Position numbers and translations under genes: made by a program | Shown here: piece by piece, positions 1-5,682 of the stretch | How positions within the stretch are numbered: position 1 is the stretch's first letter | Layout of the letters: the number at the start of each line of letters is the position of its first letter | Origin: Gemmatimonadota bacterium | GTDB lineage: Bacteria; Gemmatimonadota; Gemmatimonadetes; Gemmatimonadales; GWC2-71-9 | DNA length: 6,590 bases | Reading direction: 5' to 3' | Assembly (NCBI GenBank): GCA_029859185.1 | Contig: JAOUDR010000160.1 | Span: forward strand, 1-6,590 | Notes under the pieces: model-generated | The model's database searches: none | Told to the model about the DNA's origin: nothing | The model's input: only the letters and a program-made list of their open reading frames with translations

Positions 1-18
1 GCGGAGCCGTTATGCGGC
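1..18 (+). repeat. Possible right end of a truncated attC-like element
   Basis: The string GTTATGCGGC at 9-18 is the exact reverse complement of the left end (5217-5226) of the attC-like palindrome further along the window. It is preceded by GCGGAGCC, which resembles the spacer before the GTTAGGC box at 5335. If real, this is the R' end of a second element in the same orientation whose body lies before the window. GTTATGC departs from the GTTRRRY consensus at one base. Ten matching bases can occur by chance, so this is tentative. The rest of 1-113 shows no gene and no convincing terminator for the minus-strand gene that ends at 114. Confidence 0.22.
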
Positions 19-113
19 CATGCTGGCCACGGGGTGCCACCGTGCTCACAGCTCGCCATCCCAAACCATGCCGTATGAGGCAAGTTGGACATCCAGAAGC
101 GACCGCCTCTGCC

Positions 114-1436
114 TCATTGCGCCAGGACCACCAGGCTCCCAGATCCAAGCCGCTCCCGAAGCATCGCTTGGGAACGGGCCAGAATGGCCCGCTGCTCACT
201 CGGGCGCGTTCGCGGCGCGAACGTCACGAAGACCGCGGGCGCAGAAAGGGCTGAATCAGGTGCCAGAAGGTTCGCCTGTCGTGCGTAGGCCAGCCCGATA
301 ATCTCGGGAAACGCACTTGCCACCTCTCGGGCCGCAGCCGCAAGCTGAAGGCTGTCCCGCCGTAGCCGGTCCTGCGCGACGGAATCCCGCGCCATCGAGC
401 TTATCGAAGAGGCCCGGAGGATTTCCCGCTGAACCTCGCCCCGAAAACGGCGAAGGTCCTCGGCAGCAATATCACCTTGCACCAACTCCAGGCGCATGCC
501 ATCTAACCGATACCGGGGTGCTGCGACTTGGAGGGACTCCACTGCGGCCCCTTGGATCGGCCGGCCGGCACTGTAGATCTTGAGGACCTCGCCCCCGTCG
601 CCATGAAGATGTTCCCACTGCGGCACCGCCCGGCCCGGCGCCACGACCTCGCGCTCCAGGAAGGTCGTGATCCGCTGCTGCTCCCTCACTCCCCGCGCGA
701 CGTCATACAGGAAATAGGCACTGGGAAGCGCCGCGACCACGGTCACCACTACGACCAGGCGCCGCTCCCGCCGCCGCTCCTCGTCCGTCGCCTCTCCATG
801 GTGGGGAAAGTGGAGGAGACGCACCATCAGGAACGTCGCGAGGGCGATGAACACCGCATTGAGCCCATAGAGGTAAAACGCGCCGAGGAAGAACGGCCAG
901 TTGCCAGTGGCCAGGCCGAAACCCGCGGTGCAGAGCGGGGGCATCAACGCGGTCGCGATGGCGACTCCAGGGATCGCCAGGCTCGGCTGCTTGCGGGAGC
1001 CGGCCACGATTCCGGCGATGCCGCCGAAAAACGCGATGCCAACATCTAGCAGGGTCGGCCGGGTGCGCGCGAGGAGCTCCGTCGTCGGGCTGGCTAGGGG
1101 CGAGAGCAGGAAGTACAACCCGCTGACTGCCAGCACCAGGACCGTGGCCAACCCCAGCTCTCGAAGCGATCCCTGAATCAGTGCCCGATCAGTGACACCA
1201 ACACCGAGTCCAACTCCGAGGATCGGGCCCATCAGCGGCGAGATGAGCATGGCCCCAATCACGACCGCCGCAGAACCCAGGTCGAGGCCGATGCTGGCGA
1301 GCACCGCCGAGGACCCGAGCATCCAGAGATTCTCCGGGCTCAACGTGGCACCCGCAGCGATTCGTTGCACCGTGCTCTGCGCGTCAGTTTCCGCGCGCAG
1401 TGCCAGTCGCTGCTTCAGGTTACGGATTGGGTTCAT
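114..1436 (-). CDS. DUF389 (TIGR00341-like) integral membrane protein
   Basis: This 440-residue polytopic inner-membrane protein belongs to the DUF389 family, whose function is not established. Residues about 35-210 form the conserved hydrophobic core. Family signatures are GAMLISPLMGPI (61-72), an RTRPTLLD segment (124-131) leading into a glycine-rich helix, and PGVAIATALMPPL (156-168) followed by a Thr/Gly-rich turn. After a charged loop (HHGEATDEERRRERR, 212-226) comes one more helix (about 227-245). A long soluble C-terminal region (about 250-440) follows, rich in Arg, Glu and Gln and partly helical. I chose the ATG at 1436 because family-like sequence begins there. The open frame runs on to 1739, but that extension has no family features and covers the divergent region and the acetyltransferase gene. 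No strong ribosome site precedes the ATG. The gene is divergent from the acetyltransferase and ends with TGA. The core assignment is secure; function and exact start are less so. Confidence 0.87.
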   Translation of the reverse strand: MNPIRNLKQRLALRAETDAQSTVQRIAAGATLSPENLWMLGSSAVLASIGLDLGSAAVVIGAMLISPLMGPILGVGLGVGVTDRALIQGSLRELGLATVLVLAVSGLYFLLSPLASPTTELLARTRPTLLDVGIAFFGGIAGIVAGSRKQPSLAIPGVAIATALMPPLCTAGFGLATGNWPFFLGAFYLYGLNAVFIALATFLMVRLLHFPHHGEATDEERRRERRLVVVVTVVAALPSAYFLYDVARGVREQQRITTFLEREVVAPGRAVPQWEHLHGDGGEVLKIYSAGRPIQGAAVESLQVAAPRYRLDGMRLELVQGDIAAEDLRRFRGEVQREILRASSISSMARDSVAQDRLRRDSLQLAAAAREVASAFPEIIGLAYARQANLLAPDSALSAPAVFVTFAPRTRPSEQRAILARSQAMLRERLGSGSLVVLAQ

Positions 1437-1559
1437 CGCGATTGCTCGGGCATGGCATCCCGGATAGGTTCCGACGAACGACGATACGCCCCGAATTGCA
1501 ACACGCCAACGGAGGTTTCGAATGGATGGTCTGCACCCCGGCCCCGCGGTGACAGCCCG
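1437..1559. promoter_or_regulatory. Divergent intergenic region
   Basis: This 123-base gap separates the minus-strand DUF389 gene from the plus-strand acetyltransferase gene, so promoters for both directions should lie here or in the adjoining coding sequence. I see no confident -35/-10 pair on either strand. What stands out is a GGAGG ribosome site at 1511-1515 followed by a short ORF rather than by the acetyltransferase start. Confidence 0.4.
1511..1515 (+). promoter_or_regulatory. Strong ribosome binding site before a short leader ORF
   Basis: GGAGG lies seven bases before the ATG at 1522, which is ideal spacing. That ATG is not in the acetyltransferase frame, and the site is about 44 bases from the acetyltransferase ATG at 1560, too far to serve it directly. 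It therefore points to the short ORF 1522-1563, or to a start codon displaced by an indel. Confidence 0.45.
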
Positions 1560-1563
1560 ATGA
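1522..1563 (+). CDS. Candidate 13-residue leader peptide (uORF)
   Basis: The ATG at 1522 follows a GGAGG site and opens a 13-codon frame, MDGLHPGPAVTAR. Its TGA (1561-1563) overlaps the acetyltransferase ATG (1560-1562) as ATGA, the usual arrangement for translational coupling. The peptide has no run of one amino acid typical of an attenuation leader, though two prolines fall in a GPxP-like context. Alternatively, this was the true start of the acetyltransferase and a small indel put it out of frame. I cannot tell these apart from one sequence. Confidence 0.32.
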   Translation: MDGLHPGPAVTAR

Positions 1564-2276
1564 GTGTCCCGAGCCGGCCCGTGGTGCGCGAGATCGTCGA
1601 CCCAGCCGATCCCGCCATCGCCAAGGGGTACCGCCTGCTCCGGCGCGTTTTCCCCAAGGCGGAGCTGGTCAGTTGTGTCGAATGGCGCCATTCGCTGCGG
1701 GAGCGGCAAGGGAAGCTCTGGACCGACCTCCGGTGGCATCTGGTGATCGCCGAGGCGGCCGGACGGGTCATCGGCGTAGTCACGGGCAGCTACCTCGGCA
1801 ACGTCAATACGGGAGTCATCGGATATCTAGCGGTGGCGCGGTCTGCCCGCCGGCTGGGAGTCGGCCCAAAACTCCGAGCGAGACTCCGCACCCTGTTCGA
1901 GCGCGACGCCCGCCAGATTCTCCGCCGTCCATTGCAGGCCGTGGTCGGCGAGGTTCGTCGCGATAACCCCTGGCTCCGGACCTTGATACGCGCGAAGCGA
2001 GTGCTGGCCCTGGACTTCCCATACTTTCAACCCCAGCTCCGTCGGGGCGATGGTCCGGTTCCGCTGGTCTTCTATTACGAGTCGTGCGACCGTAGCCGCC
2101 GGCGGCTCTCCGCGACAATGATTCGCCGGCTCCTCTACACGATCTGGCGCCGTCTCTACCGCATTGCCCGCCCGCTGTCCGACCCGGCATTCCGGCAGAA
2201 TCTCCAAGGGCTCTCGAATCGGCGTTCGGTCGGCGAGATCAAACTGAAGGTCTTGGCAGCCCCGCCAGCCCACTGA
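1560..2276 (+). CDS. GNAT-like N-acetyltransferase
   Basis: This 238-residue protein has a GNAT-type acyl-CoA-binding core. A beta strand (HLVIAEAAGRVIGVVTGSY, about 60-78) leads to GYLAVARSARRLGVGPKL (88-105), where R97-R98-L99-G100-V101-G102 fits the Q/RxxGxG/A pyrophosphate-binding motif A. A helix follows (about 103-119). Residues about 125-175 probably finish the fold, with a FYYES strand at 171-175. The last 60 residues are a basic, Arg-rich tail of unknown role. The substrate cannot be predicted. It is likely cytosolic. The ATG at 1560 starts where the family-like sequence begins and overlaps the stop of a possible leader ORF. Its own upstream ribosome site is weak. The next gene starts 63 bases downstream on the same strand, so cotranscription is possible. 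The open frame extends upstream to 1365, but that part overlaps the DUF389 gene and lacks family features. Confidence 0.74.
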   Translation: MSVPSRPVVREIVDPADPAIAKGYRLLRRVFPKAELVSCVEWRHSLRERQGKLWTDLRWHLVIAEAAGRVIGVVTGSYLGNVNTGVIGYLAVARSARRLGVGPKLRARLRTLFERDARQILRRPLQAVVGEVRRDNPWLRTLIRAKRVLALDFPYFQPQLRRGDGPVPLVFYYESCDRSRRRLSATMIRRLLYTIWRRLYRIARPLSDPAFRQNLQGLSNRRSVGEIKLKVLAAPPAH

Positions 2277-2339
2277 TGCGGAGGATCCACAAGGCGGTGT
2301 CCTTTCTGGTCGTTTTCCCGGTTCCTGTCGGAGGTACGC

Positions 2340-3008
2340 ATGCGTGACGAATTCACCCTGATTCTCCAGTCGCTCCAGAACTCCTGGCTCCAAGTCGTCG
2401 CCTGGCTGCCCCGCTTTCTGGTGGCGGTGGTGCTGCTGCTCGTCGGCTGGCTGCTGGCGCGCGGGGTCCAGCGCGTTGCGGTAAAGCTGCTTCGGCTGCT
2501 CCGGCTCGAGGCCGCCGCGGAGGACACGGGTGTCGACGACTTCCTGGTTCGGGGTGGGGTGCGGTTCACTGCGGTGACGCTGGTGGGACAGGTCCTCTAC
2601 TGGAGCGTGCTGCTCATCTTCACAATGGCGGTGCTCAGCGTGCTTGGACTCGCCCTGGGCCCCGTGCTGATGGAACGCCTCACCCAGTTCGTGCCCAACG
2701 CCGTCGTCGCCCTGGCGGTCCTGGTCTTCGGGTCCGTGGTCGCGCGGTTCATTCGGGGGTTTGTCGAAGCCTATCTTGGAAACATCGGGATGAAGAGCGG
2801 CGCCAGCACCGGCGTGTTGGTGCAGGGCGCCCTGCTCCTATTCGTGGCGGCGCTGGCGCTGGAGCAGTTGGGCATAGGGGTGAACCTGCTCACGTCCGCC
2901 TTCCAGCTCGCTTTCGGAGGCCTCTGCCTTGCCATCGCCCTGGCATTCGGGCTGGGAGGACGGGACTGGGCCGCGTCGATCCTCGACAAGAACCGGGACA
3001 AGCGATGA
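2340..3008 (+). CDS. Small MscS-related TM-helix (PF05552-like) membrane protein
   Basis: This 222-residue membrane protein has four or five hydrophobic helices, at about 22-41, 77-104, 117-138, 157-175 and 186-206. The segment LPRFLVAVVLLLVGWLLARGV (23-43, first and last residues approximate) and the later FVPNAVVALAVLVFGSVVARF (117-137) are two copies of the conserved TM-helix repeat of PF05552, found in CmpX-like and other MscS-related proteins. The C-terminal FGLGGRDWAASIL (203-215) matches the end of such proteins. The MscS beta domain that would follow is absent, so channel gating is not assured. A membrane-stress or osmotic role is only inferred. GGAGG at 2330-2334 sits five bases before the ATG and fixes the start. 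The stop TGA overlaps the next ATG (ATGA), implying coupled translation with the amidohydrolase. Confidence 0.82.
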   Translation: MRDEFTLILQSLQNSWLQVVAWLPRFLVAVVLLLVGWLLARGVQRVAVKLLRLLRLEAAAEDTGVDDFLVRGGVRFTAVTLVGQVLYWSVLLIFTMAVLSVLGLALGPVLMERLTQFVPNAVVALAVLVFGSVVARFIRGFVEAYLGNIGMKSGASTGVLVQGALLLFVAALALEQLGIGVNLLTSAFQLAFGGLCLAIALAFGLGGRDWAASILDKNRDKR

Positions 3009-3838
3009 TCGTCGATTGCCACGTGCATGTCAACAATTACCAGGACGAGACCGTCTTCGTCCTCGACCGTTCCCTCGACCTCCTCCAGCACACCATGCGG
3101 CGGAATCGGGTGGACCTCGCGATGATCCTCACCTCTTACGTCGTGTCCCCGGGCCGGCCCTCTACCCGCCAGGTGGTCGAGGCGATCAGGGATCTTCCCC
3201 AGTTCCGTGTCGTCGCCGGCCTCGACTATTTCAGCTTCCGGCCGGAAGATCTGGTAGAGCTCGCCGACTACGTCCGGGCCGGCATAGTGCGGGGCCTGAA
3301 GCTCTACCCCGGGTACCAGCCGTTCTATCCCAGCGACGCCCGGTGGGAGCCCGCCTACCAGTTCGCCGCTGAGCACCAGATCCCGGTCATGATCCACAGC
3401 GGCGACACCTATTCTCCCCGAGGCAAGCTCAAGTATGCCCACCCCCTGCATGTCGACGAAGCCGCGGTCGACCATCCCGACGTACGATTCGTAATCTGTC
3501 ATATCGGGAACCCATGGATTCGGGATTGCATGGAAGTGGTCTACAAGAACCCCAACGTCTACACTGATATCTCCGGTCTCACGCTCGGCGATTTCGAGGA
3601 CCGATTCGAGGTCTACATGCGGCGGCAGGTGCAGGACATGCTGCTCTACGGCGTGGAACCTCACCGGGTGCTCTACGGCACCGACTGGCCGATTGCCTCG
3701 ATGGAGTCGTATCTCGACTTCATGGAGGAACTGGCGATTCCGGCGCGCGACAAAAGGAAGATCTTTGCGGAGAACGCCCTCGCGTTGTTCCAGCTGGAGG
3801 CGCGCAACAGCCCGTTGCACCGGCGCGGTAGGGTCTGA
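3005..3838 (+). CDS. Amidohydrolase_2-family metal-dependent hydrolase
   Basis: This 277-residue cytosolic TIM-barrel hydrolase is of the amidohydrolase_2 type (PF04909, COG2159). Expected metal-site residues appear in order: the HxH pair H6 and H8 in DCHVHV on strand 1, K99 in GLKLYP, H131 in MIHSGD, H166 in ICHIGNPW, and the catalytic Asp D227 in YGTDWP. The length is normal for the family and there is no signal peptide. The family includes decarboxylases and C-N or C-O hydrolases, and the substrate cannot be read from the sequence. The start ATG shares ATGA with the stop of the TM-helix gene, and no separate ribosome site is needed. The pairing of a soluble hydrolase with a membrane protein is the tightest linkage in the window. 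The stop is TGA; 114 bases separate it from nhaA. Confidence 0.85.
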   Translation: MIVDCHVHVNNYQDETVFVLDRSLDLLQHTMRRNRVDLAMILTSYVVSPGRPSTRQVVEAIRDLPQFRVVAGLDYFSFRPEDLVELADYVRAGIVRGLKLYPGYQPFYPSDARWEPAYQFAAEHQIPVMIHSGDTYSPRGKLKYAHPLHVDEAAVDHPDVRFVICHIGNPWIRDCMEVVYKNPNVYTDISGLTLGDFEDRFEVYMRRQVQDMLLYGVEPHRVLYGTDWPIASMESYLDFMEELAIPARDKRKIFAENALALFQLEARNSPLHRRGRV

Positions 3839-3952
3839 TCTGAATGGCTCGGGTCTTCTGCCACCCCGGCGGGGGTTCCCGCAGGCCCCACAACAGAGGT
3901 ACCAGTCGATATGTGAATGAAGAGTCCCTGCAGGACTTGAAACCGGAGAGAC
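3839..3952. other. Gap between the amidohydrolase gene and nhaA
   Basis: Two small inverted repeats occur: GCGGG/CCCGC with a four-base loop (3869-3882) and AGTCC/GGACT with a five-base loop (3923-3937). Neither is followed by a T-run, so neither is a convincing intrinsic terminator. The second lies eight bases before the nhaA ribosome site and could be an operator or an RNA hairpin, but it is short. I see no clear promoter. Confidence 0.3.
3945..3950 (+). promoter_or_regulatory. Ribosome binding site that decides the nhaA start
   Basis: GGAGAG lies just before the ATG at 3953, with its GGAG core four bases away. It supports a start upstream of the first in-frame TAG (3992). The intact-looking GTG at 4022 has no comparable site and would remove the conserved N-terminal segment. 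Confidence 0.55.
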
Positions 3953-3991
3953 ATGCAGACTGACTCGGGCCGACTGTCGGCCACCTTCGTC

Positions 3992-3994
3992 TAG
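3992..3994 (+). other. First in-frame amber codon of nhaA (codon 14)
   Basis: TAG stands between MQTDSGRLSATFV and FHDSEKTSG. A gapless alignment backward from the conserved ANS places it opposite Arg6 of E. coli NhaA as I recall that sequence, a weakly conserved position, so the ancestral residue is unknown. The matching FHDS segment directly after it shows that translation once ran through here, and argues against simply starting downstream. Confidence 0.75.
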
Positions 3995-4852
3995 TTTCAC
4001 GACTCAGAGAAGACGAGCGGGGTGCTCCTGATTGGCTGCACCGCTATCTCGCTTGTCCTTGCGAACTCCCCGTTCGGGACGAGCTATGTGCACCTGTGGG
4101 AACCGCAGGTTGGGGAGTTGCGCATCGAGCAATGGATCAACGAAGGGCTCATGGCGATCTTCTTTCTCCTGATCGGGCTGGAGTTGGAGCGCGAGCTCTA
4201 CAGCGGGGAGCTCTCGGACCCGCGACGGGCCCTCCTGCCCGCGCTGGCGGCCCTGGGCGGGATGGTCGTCCCGGCCGGGGTCCACTACCTCCTGAACGTC
4301 CGGTCGCCGGCGCAGTTTGGTGTGGGCATCCCCATGGCGACCGACATCGCGTTCGCGCTGGCGGTGCTCGCCGTGCTGGGCTCCAGGCTCCCCGCCGCCC
4401 TCAAGGTCTTTGTCGTGGCGTTCGCCATTGCGGACGACCTGGGCGCCATCACCGTCATCGCCGCATTCTATACCGTGGATCTGGCCCTGGCGTGCCTCGC
4501 TGGCGCGGTGACCGTGTGGGTGCTCCTGCTGGTGCTGAATCGCCGATTCGGTGTGATGTCGCTCTGGCCCTATGGCGTCGGGGGCGTCCTCATGTGGGTG
4601 CTGTTGCTCCGGTCGGGCATCCACGCGACGCTGACCGGCGTCGCGCTTGCCTTTGCGATTCCGTACTCCATCAGGGAAGGTGATCGCTCCTCACCCTCCC
4701 ACCGGCTCGAGCTCTGGTCGCGGAAGCCGGTCGCGTACGCCATCCTGCCGGTCTTCGCGCTGGCCAATACGGGCGTCACGGTCGCGTCGGGCTGGATGGA
4801 GCACCTGAGTGAGCCGAACAGCCTTGGCATCATCTTAGGGCTCGCGCTCGGG

Positions 4853-4855
4853 TAG
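4853..4855 (+). other. Second in-frame amber codon of nhaA, at the Lys300 equivalent
   Basis: The codon before is GGG (Gly) and the codon after is CCC (Pro), then Ile-Gly. This matches the family GKPLG motif with TAG in the lysine place. In E. coli NhaA this lysine pairs with Asp163 and is important for transport. The frame continues without change for another 96 codons of good NhaA sequence. Confidence 0.85.
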
Positions 4856-5143
4856 CCCATCGGCGTGACGGCGCTGGCCTTCGCGGGCGTCGCGAGCGGG
4901 GCATGCCGCCTGCCGTCTGGCATGATCTGGTCTCATGTGGCGGGAGCAGGGCTGCTGGGCGGCATCGGCTTCACGATGTCCATCTTCATCACCAATCTCG
5001 CGTTTGCCGGGAACGCGGAGATGGAGAGTGCCTCGAAGCTCACGGTCCTGATCAGTCCGCTAATCGCCGGCATCGCCGGTTACACCTGGCTCCGCCTGGT
5101 CAGCGGACGCGGCGTACCGGTGCCCTCGGGGGACCGCACCTAG

Positions 5144-5219
5144 GCTAGCAAAAGGAGGTCCGCTTCTTCTTCACGTCACAGCATTCGCCTTCGTTTACTA
5201 TAGAATTACGTAGAGTGCC
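5144..5219. other. Short AT-richer spacer after nhaA
   Basis: AAAAGGAGGT at 5150-5159 is a near-perfect ribosome site, but no ATG, GTG or TTG follows within usable distance. TATAGAAT at 5199-5206 resembles a -10 box, with a weak -35-like GTCACA at 5175-5180 (18-base spacing). Both are tentative. They may be remains of an interrupted gene start or chance. Confidence 0.2.
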
Positions 5220-5341
5220 GCATAACACGCGCTTGCAGCTGCCGGGGGCCTCAGCGCCTCAGCCGCCGCAGGTTATCTTTTCTGACGTTGGTCGGCGGCG
5301 GCTTCGGCAGGCCCCCGCAGCTGAAGCGCAGGGCGTTAGGC
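5220..5341 (+). repeat. attC-like integron recombination site (imperfect palindrome)
   Basis: The outer boxes are GCATAAC (5220-5226, one mismatch to RYYYAAC) and GTTAGGC (5335-5341, matching GTTRRRY). Inside, GCGCTT (5229-5234) pairs with AAGCGC (5324-5329), CAGCTGC (5236-5242) with GCAGCTG (5317-5323), and GGGGGCC (5244-5250) with GGCCCCC (5310-5316). Single unpaired bases on the left arm at 5235 and 5243 separate these blocks, as the extrahelical bases do in attC hairpins. Unpaired spacers (5227-5228 and 5330-5334) lie between the outer and inner boxes. An inner stem pairs AGCCGCCG (5261-5268) with CGGCGGCT (5296-5303). The 122-base length fits attC (about 57-141). There is no integrase gene and no complete second site in the window. 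It could be a lone cassette end or a dispersed chromosomal attC-like repeat. Confidence 0.62.
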
Positions 5342-5670
5342 GGACGCCAACTGAAGTCGATCGGAAGCTGGGAAACGCCCGACATAGCCTCCTTCGGAGG
5401 CATCCTTGTGGCCATAGCCGCAGTGCTCGCGGTTGTCGTTGTCGCGGGACTCGCGGGCGAAACCGTTGGTAACCTGGTGTCCGAGGAGGGGGGTCAGCTC
5501 TACCGGAGACAGGCCGATGCGCAACCTCGGTCCGCTGCGCCACCGACTGGCCTGCCTCCTCGAGGGGGCGGACCCGCGATCATCGGGGAGCGGCCGCCCA
5601 TTCGCCTGGTTGAGAGCTCGCGTGAAGGCTCGTCGCGAGCGTCCGCTGCCCGAACACCACGCACCAACGA
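5342..5670 (+). other. Stretch without a confident gene; possible small membrane ORF
   Basis: One frame is open from TTG 5288 to a TGA at 5714-5716. Between about 5369 and 5500 it encodes a short amphipathic start, one strong transmembrane helix (GGILVAIAAVLAVVVVAGLAG, roughly 5396-5458) and a charged tail. No ATG or ribosome site precedes it, the frame starts inside the attC-like element, and it runs into the next gene, so I do not call it. A second ORF from ATG 5517 overlaps the beta-helix start and is also unconvincing. This may be a decayed gene. Confidence 0.25.
5387..5401. repeat. Perfect short hairpin
   Basis: GCCTCC and GGAGGC form a six-base stem around TTC. No T-run follows, so it is not a classical terminator. 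It falls inside the possible membrane ORF and may be coincidental. Confidence 0.25.
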
Positions 5671-5676
5671 AGGAGG
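5671..5676 (+). promoter_or_regulatory. Ribosome binding site of the beta-helix gene
   Basis: A full AGGAGG lies six bases before the ATG at 5683. It fixes this start and argues against the overlapping frames. Confidence 0.75.
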
Positions 5677-5682
5677 CTCGAC

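Larger units (their letters stand above)
3953..5143 (+). pseudogene. nhaA: NhaA Na+/H+ antiporter gene with two in-frame TAG codons
   Basis: Read through both ambers, the frame gives 396 codons before its final TAG, close to the roughly 390 of typical NhaA. NhaA is an inner-membrane antiporter that exchanges Na+ for H+. The frame has no indel. Key elements are intact: FHDSEKTSG and ANS near the N-terminus, D131 in MATDIAF (E. coli D133), D161-D162 in AIADDLGAI (D163-D164), H224 in GIHATLTG (H225), and GIGFTMSIFI in the last third. TAG replaces codon 14 (3992-3994) and codon 301 (4853-4855). The second falls between LALG and PIG, where the family has GKPLG, so it removes the lysine equivalent to K300. 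A single change, AAG to TAG, would explain it. Without readthrough neither the 13-residue peptide nor a product restarted at GTG 4022 would be a full transporter. The likeliest reading is a young pseudogene; recoding or suppression is the alternative. Confidence 0.88.

Noticed and set aside
1437..1739. N-terminal extension of the DUF389 protein up to 1739
   Set aside because: The extra residues lack family similarity and overlap the divergent acetyltransferase gene. The ATG at 1436 starts where the family-like sequence begins.
3869..3882. Hairpin GCGGG/CCCGC as terminator of the amidohydrolase operon
   Set aside because: The stem is only five bases and no T-run follows.
3917..3940. Seven-codon ORF (MKSPCRT) just before nhaA
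   Set aside because: It has no ribosome site and its stop does not overlap the nhaA start. Short frames of this size occur by chance.
2771..4000. Minus-strand open frame of 409 codons
   Set aside because: It is antisense to the amidohydrolase and TM-helix genes, whose motifs, start sites and ATGA overlap are clear. Long antisense frames are expected in GC-rich coding DNA.
4004..4624. Minus-strand open frame rich in His, Asp and Arg
   Set aside because: It is a shadow of nhaA with a composition typical of antisense GC-rich sequence and no family features.
4853..4855. Pyrrolysine at the NhaA lysine position as a firm call
   Set aside because: The idea is attractive because the missing residue is a lysine, but no Pyl genes are in the window, the first TAG is not at a clear lysine, and NhaA is not a known Pyl protein. 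I keep it only as a check.
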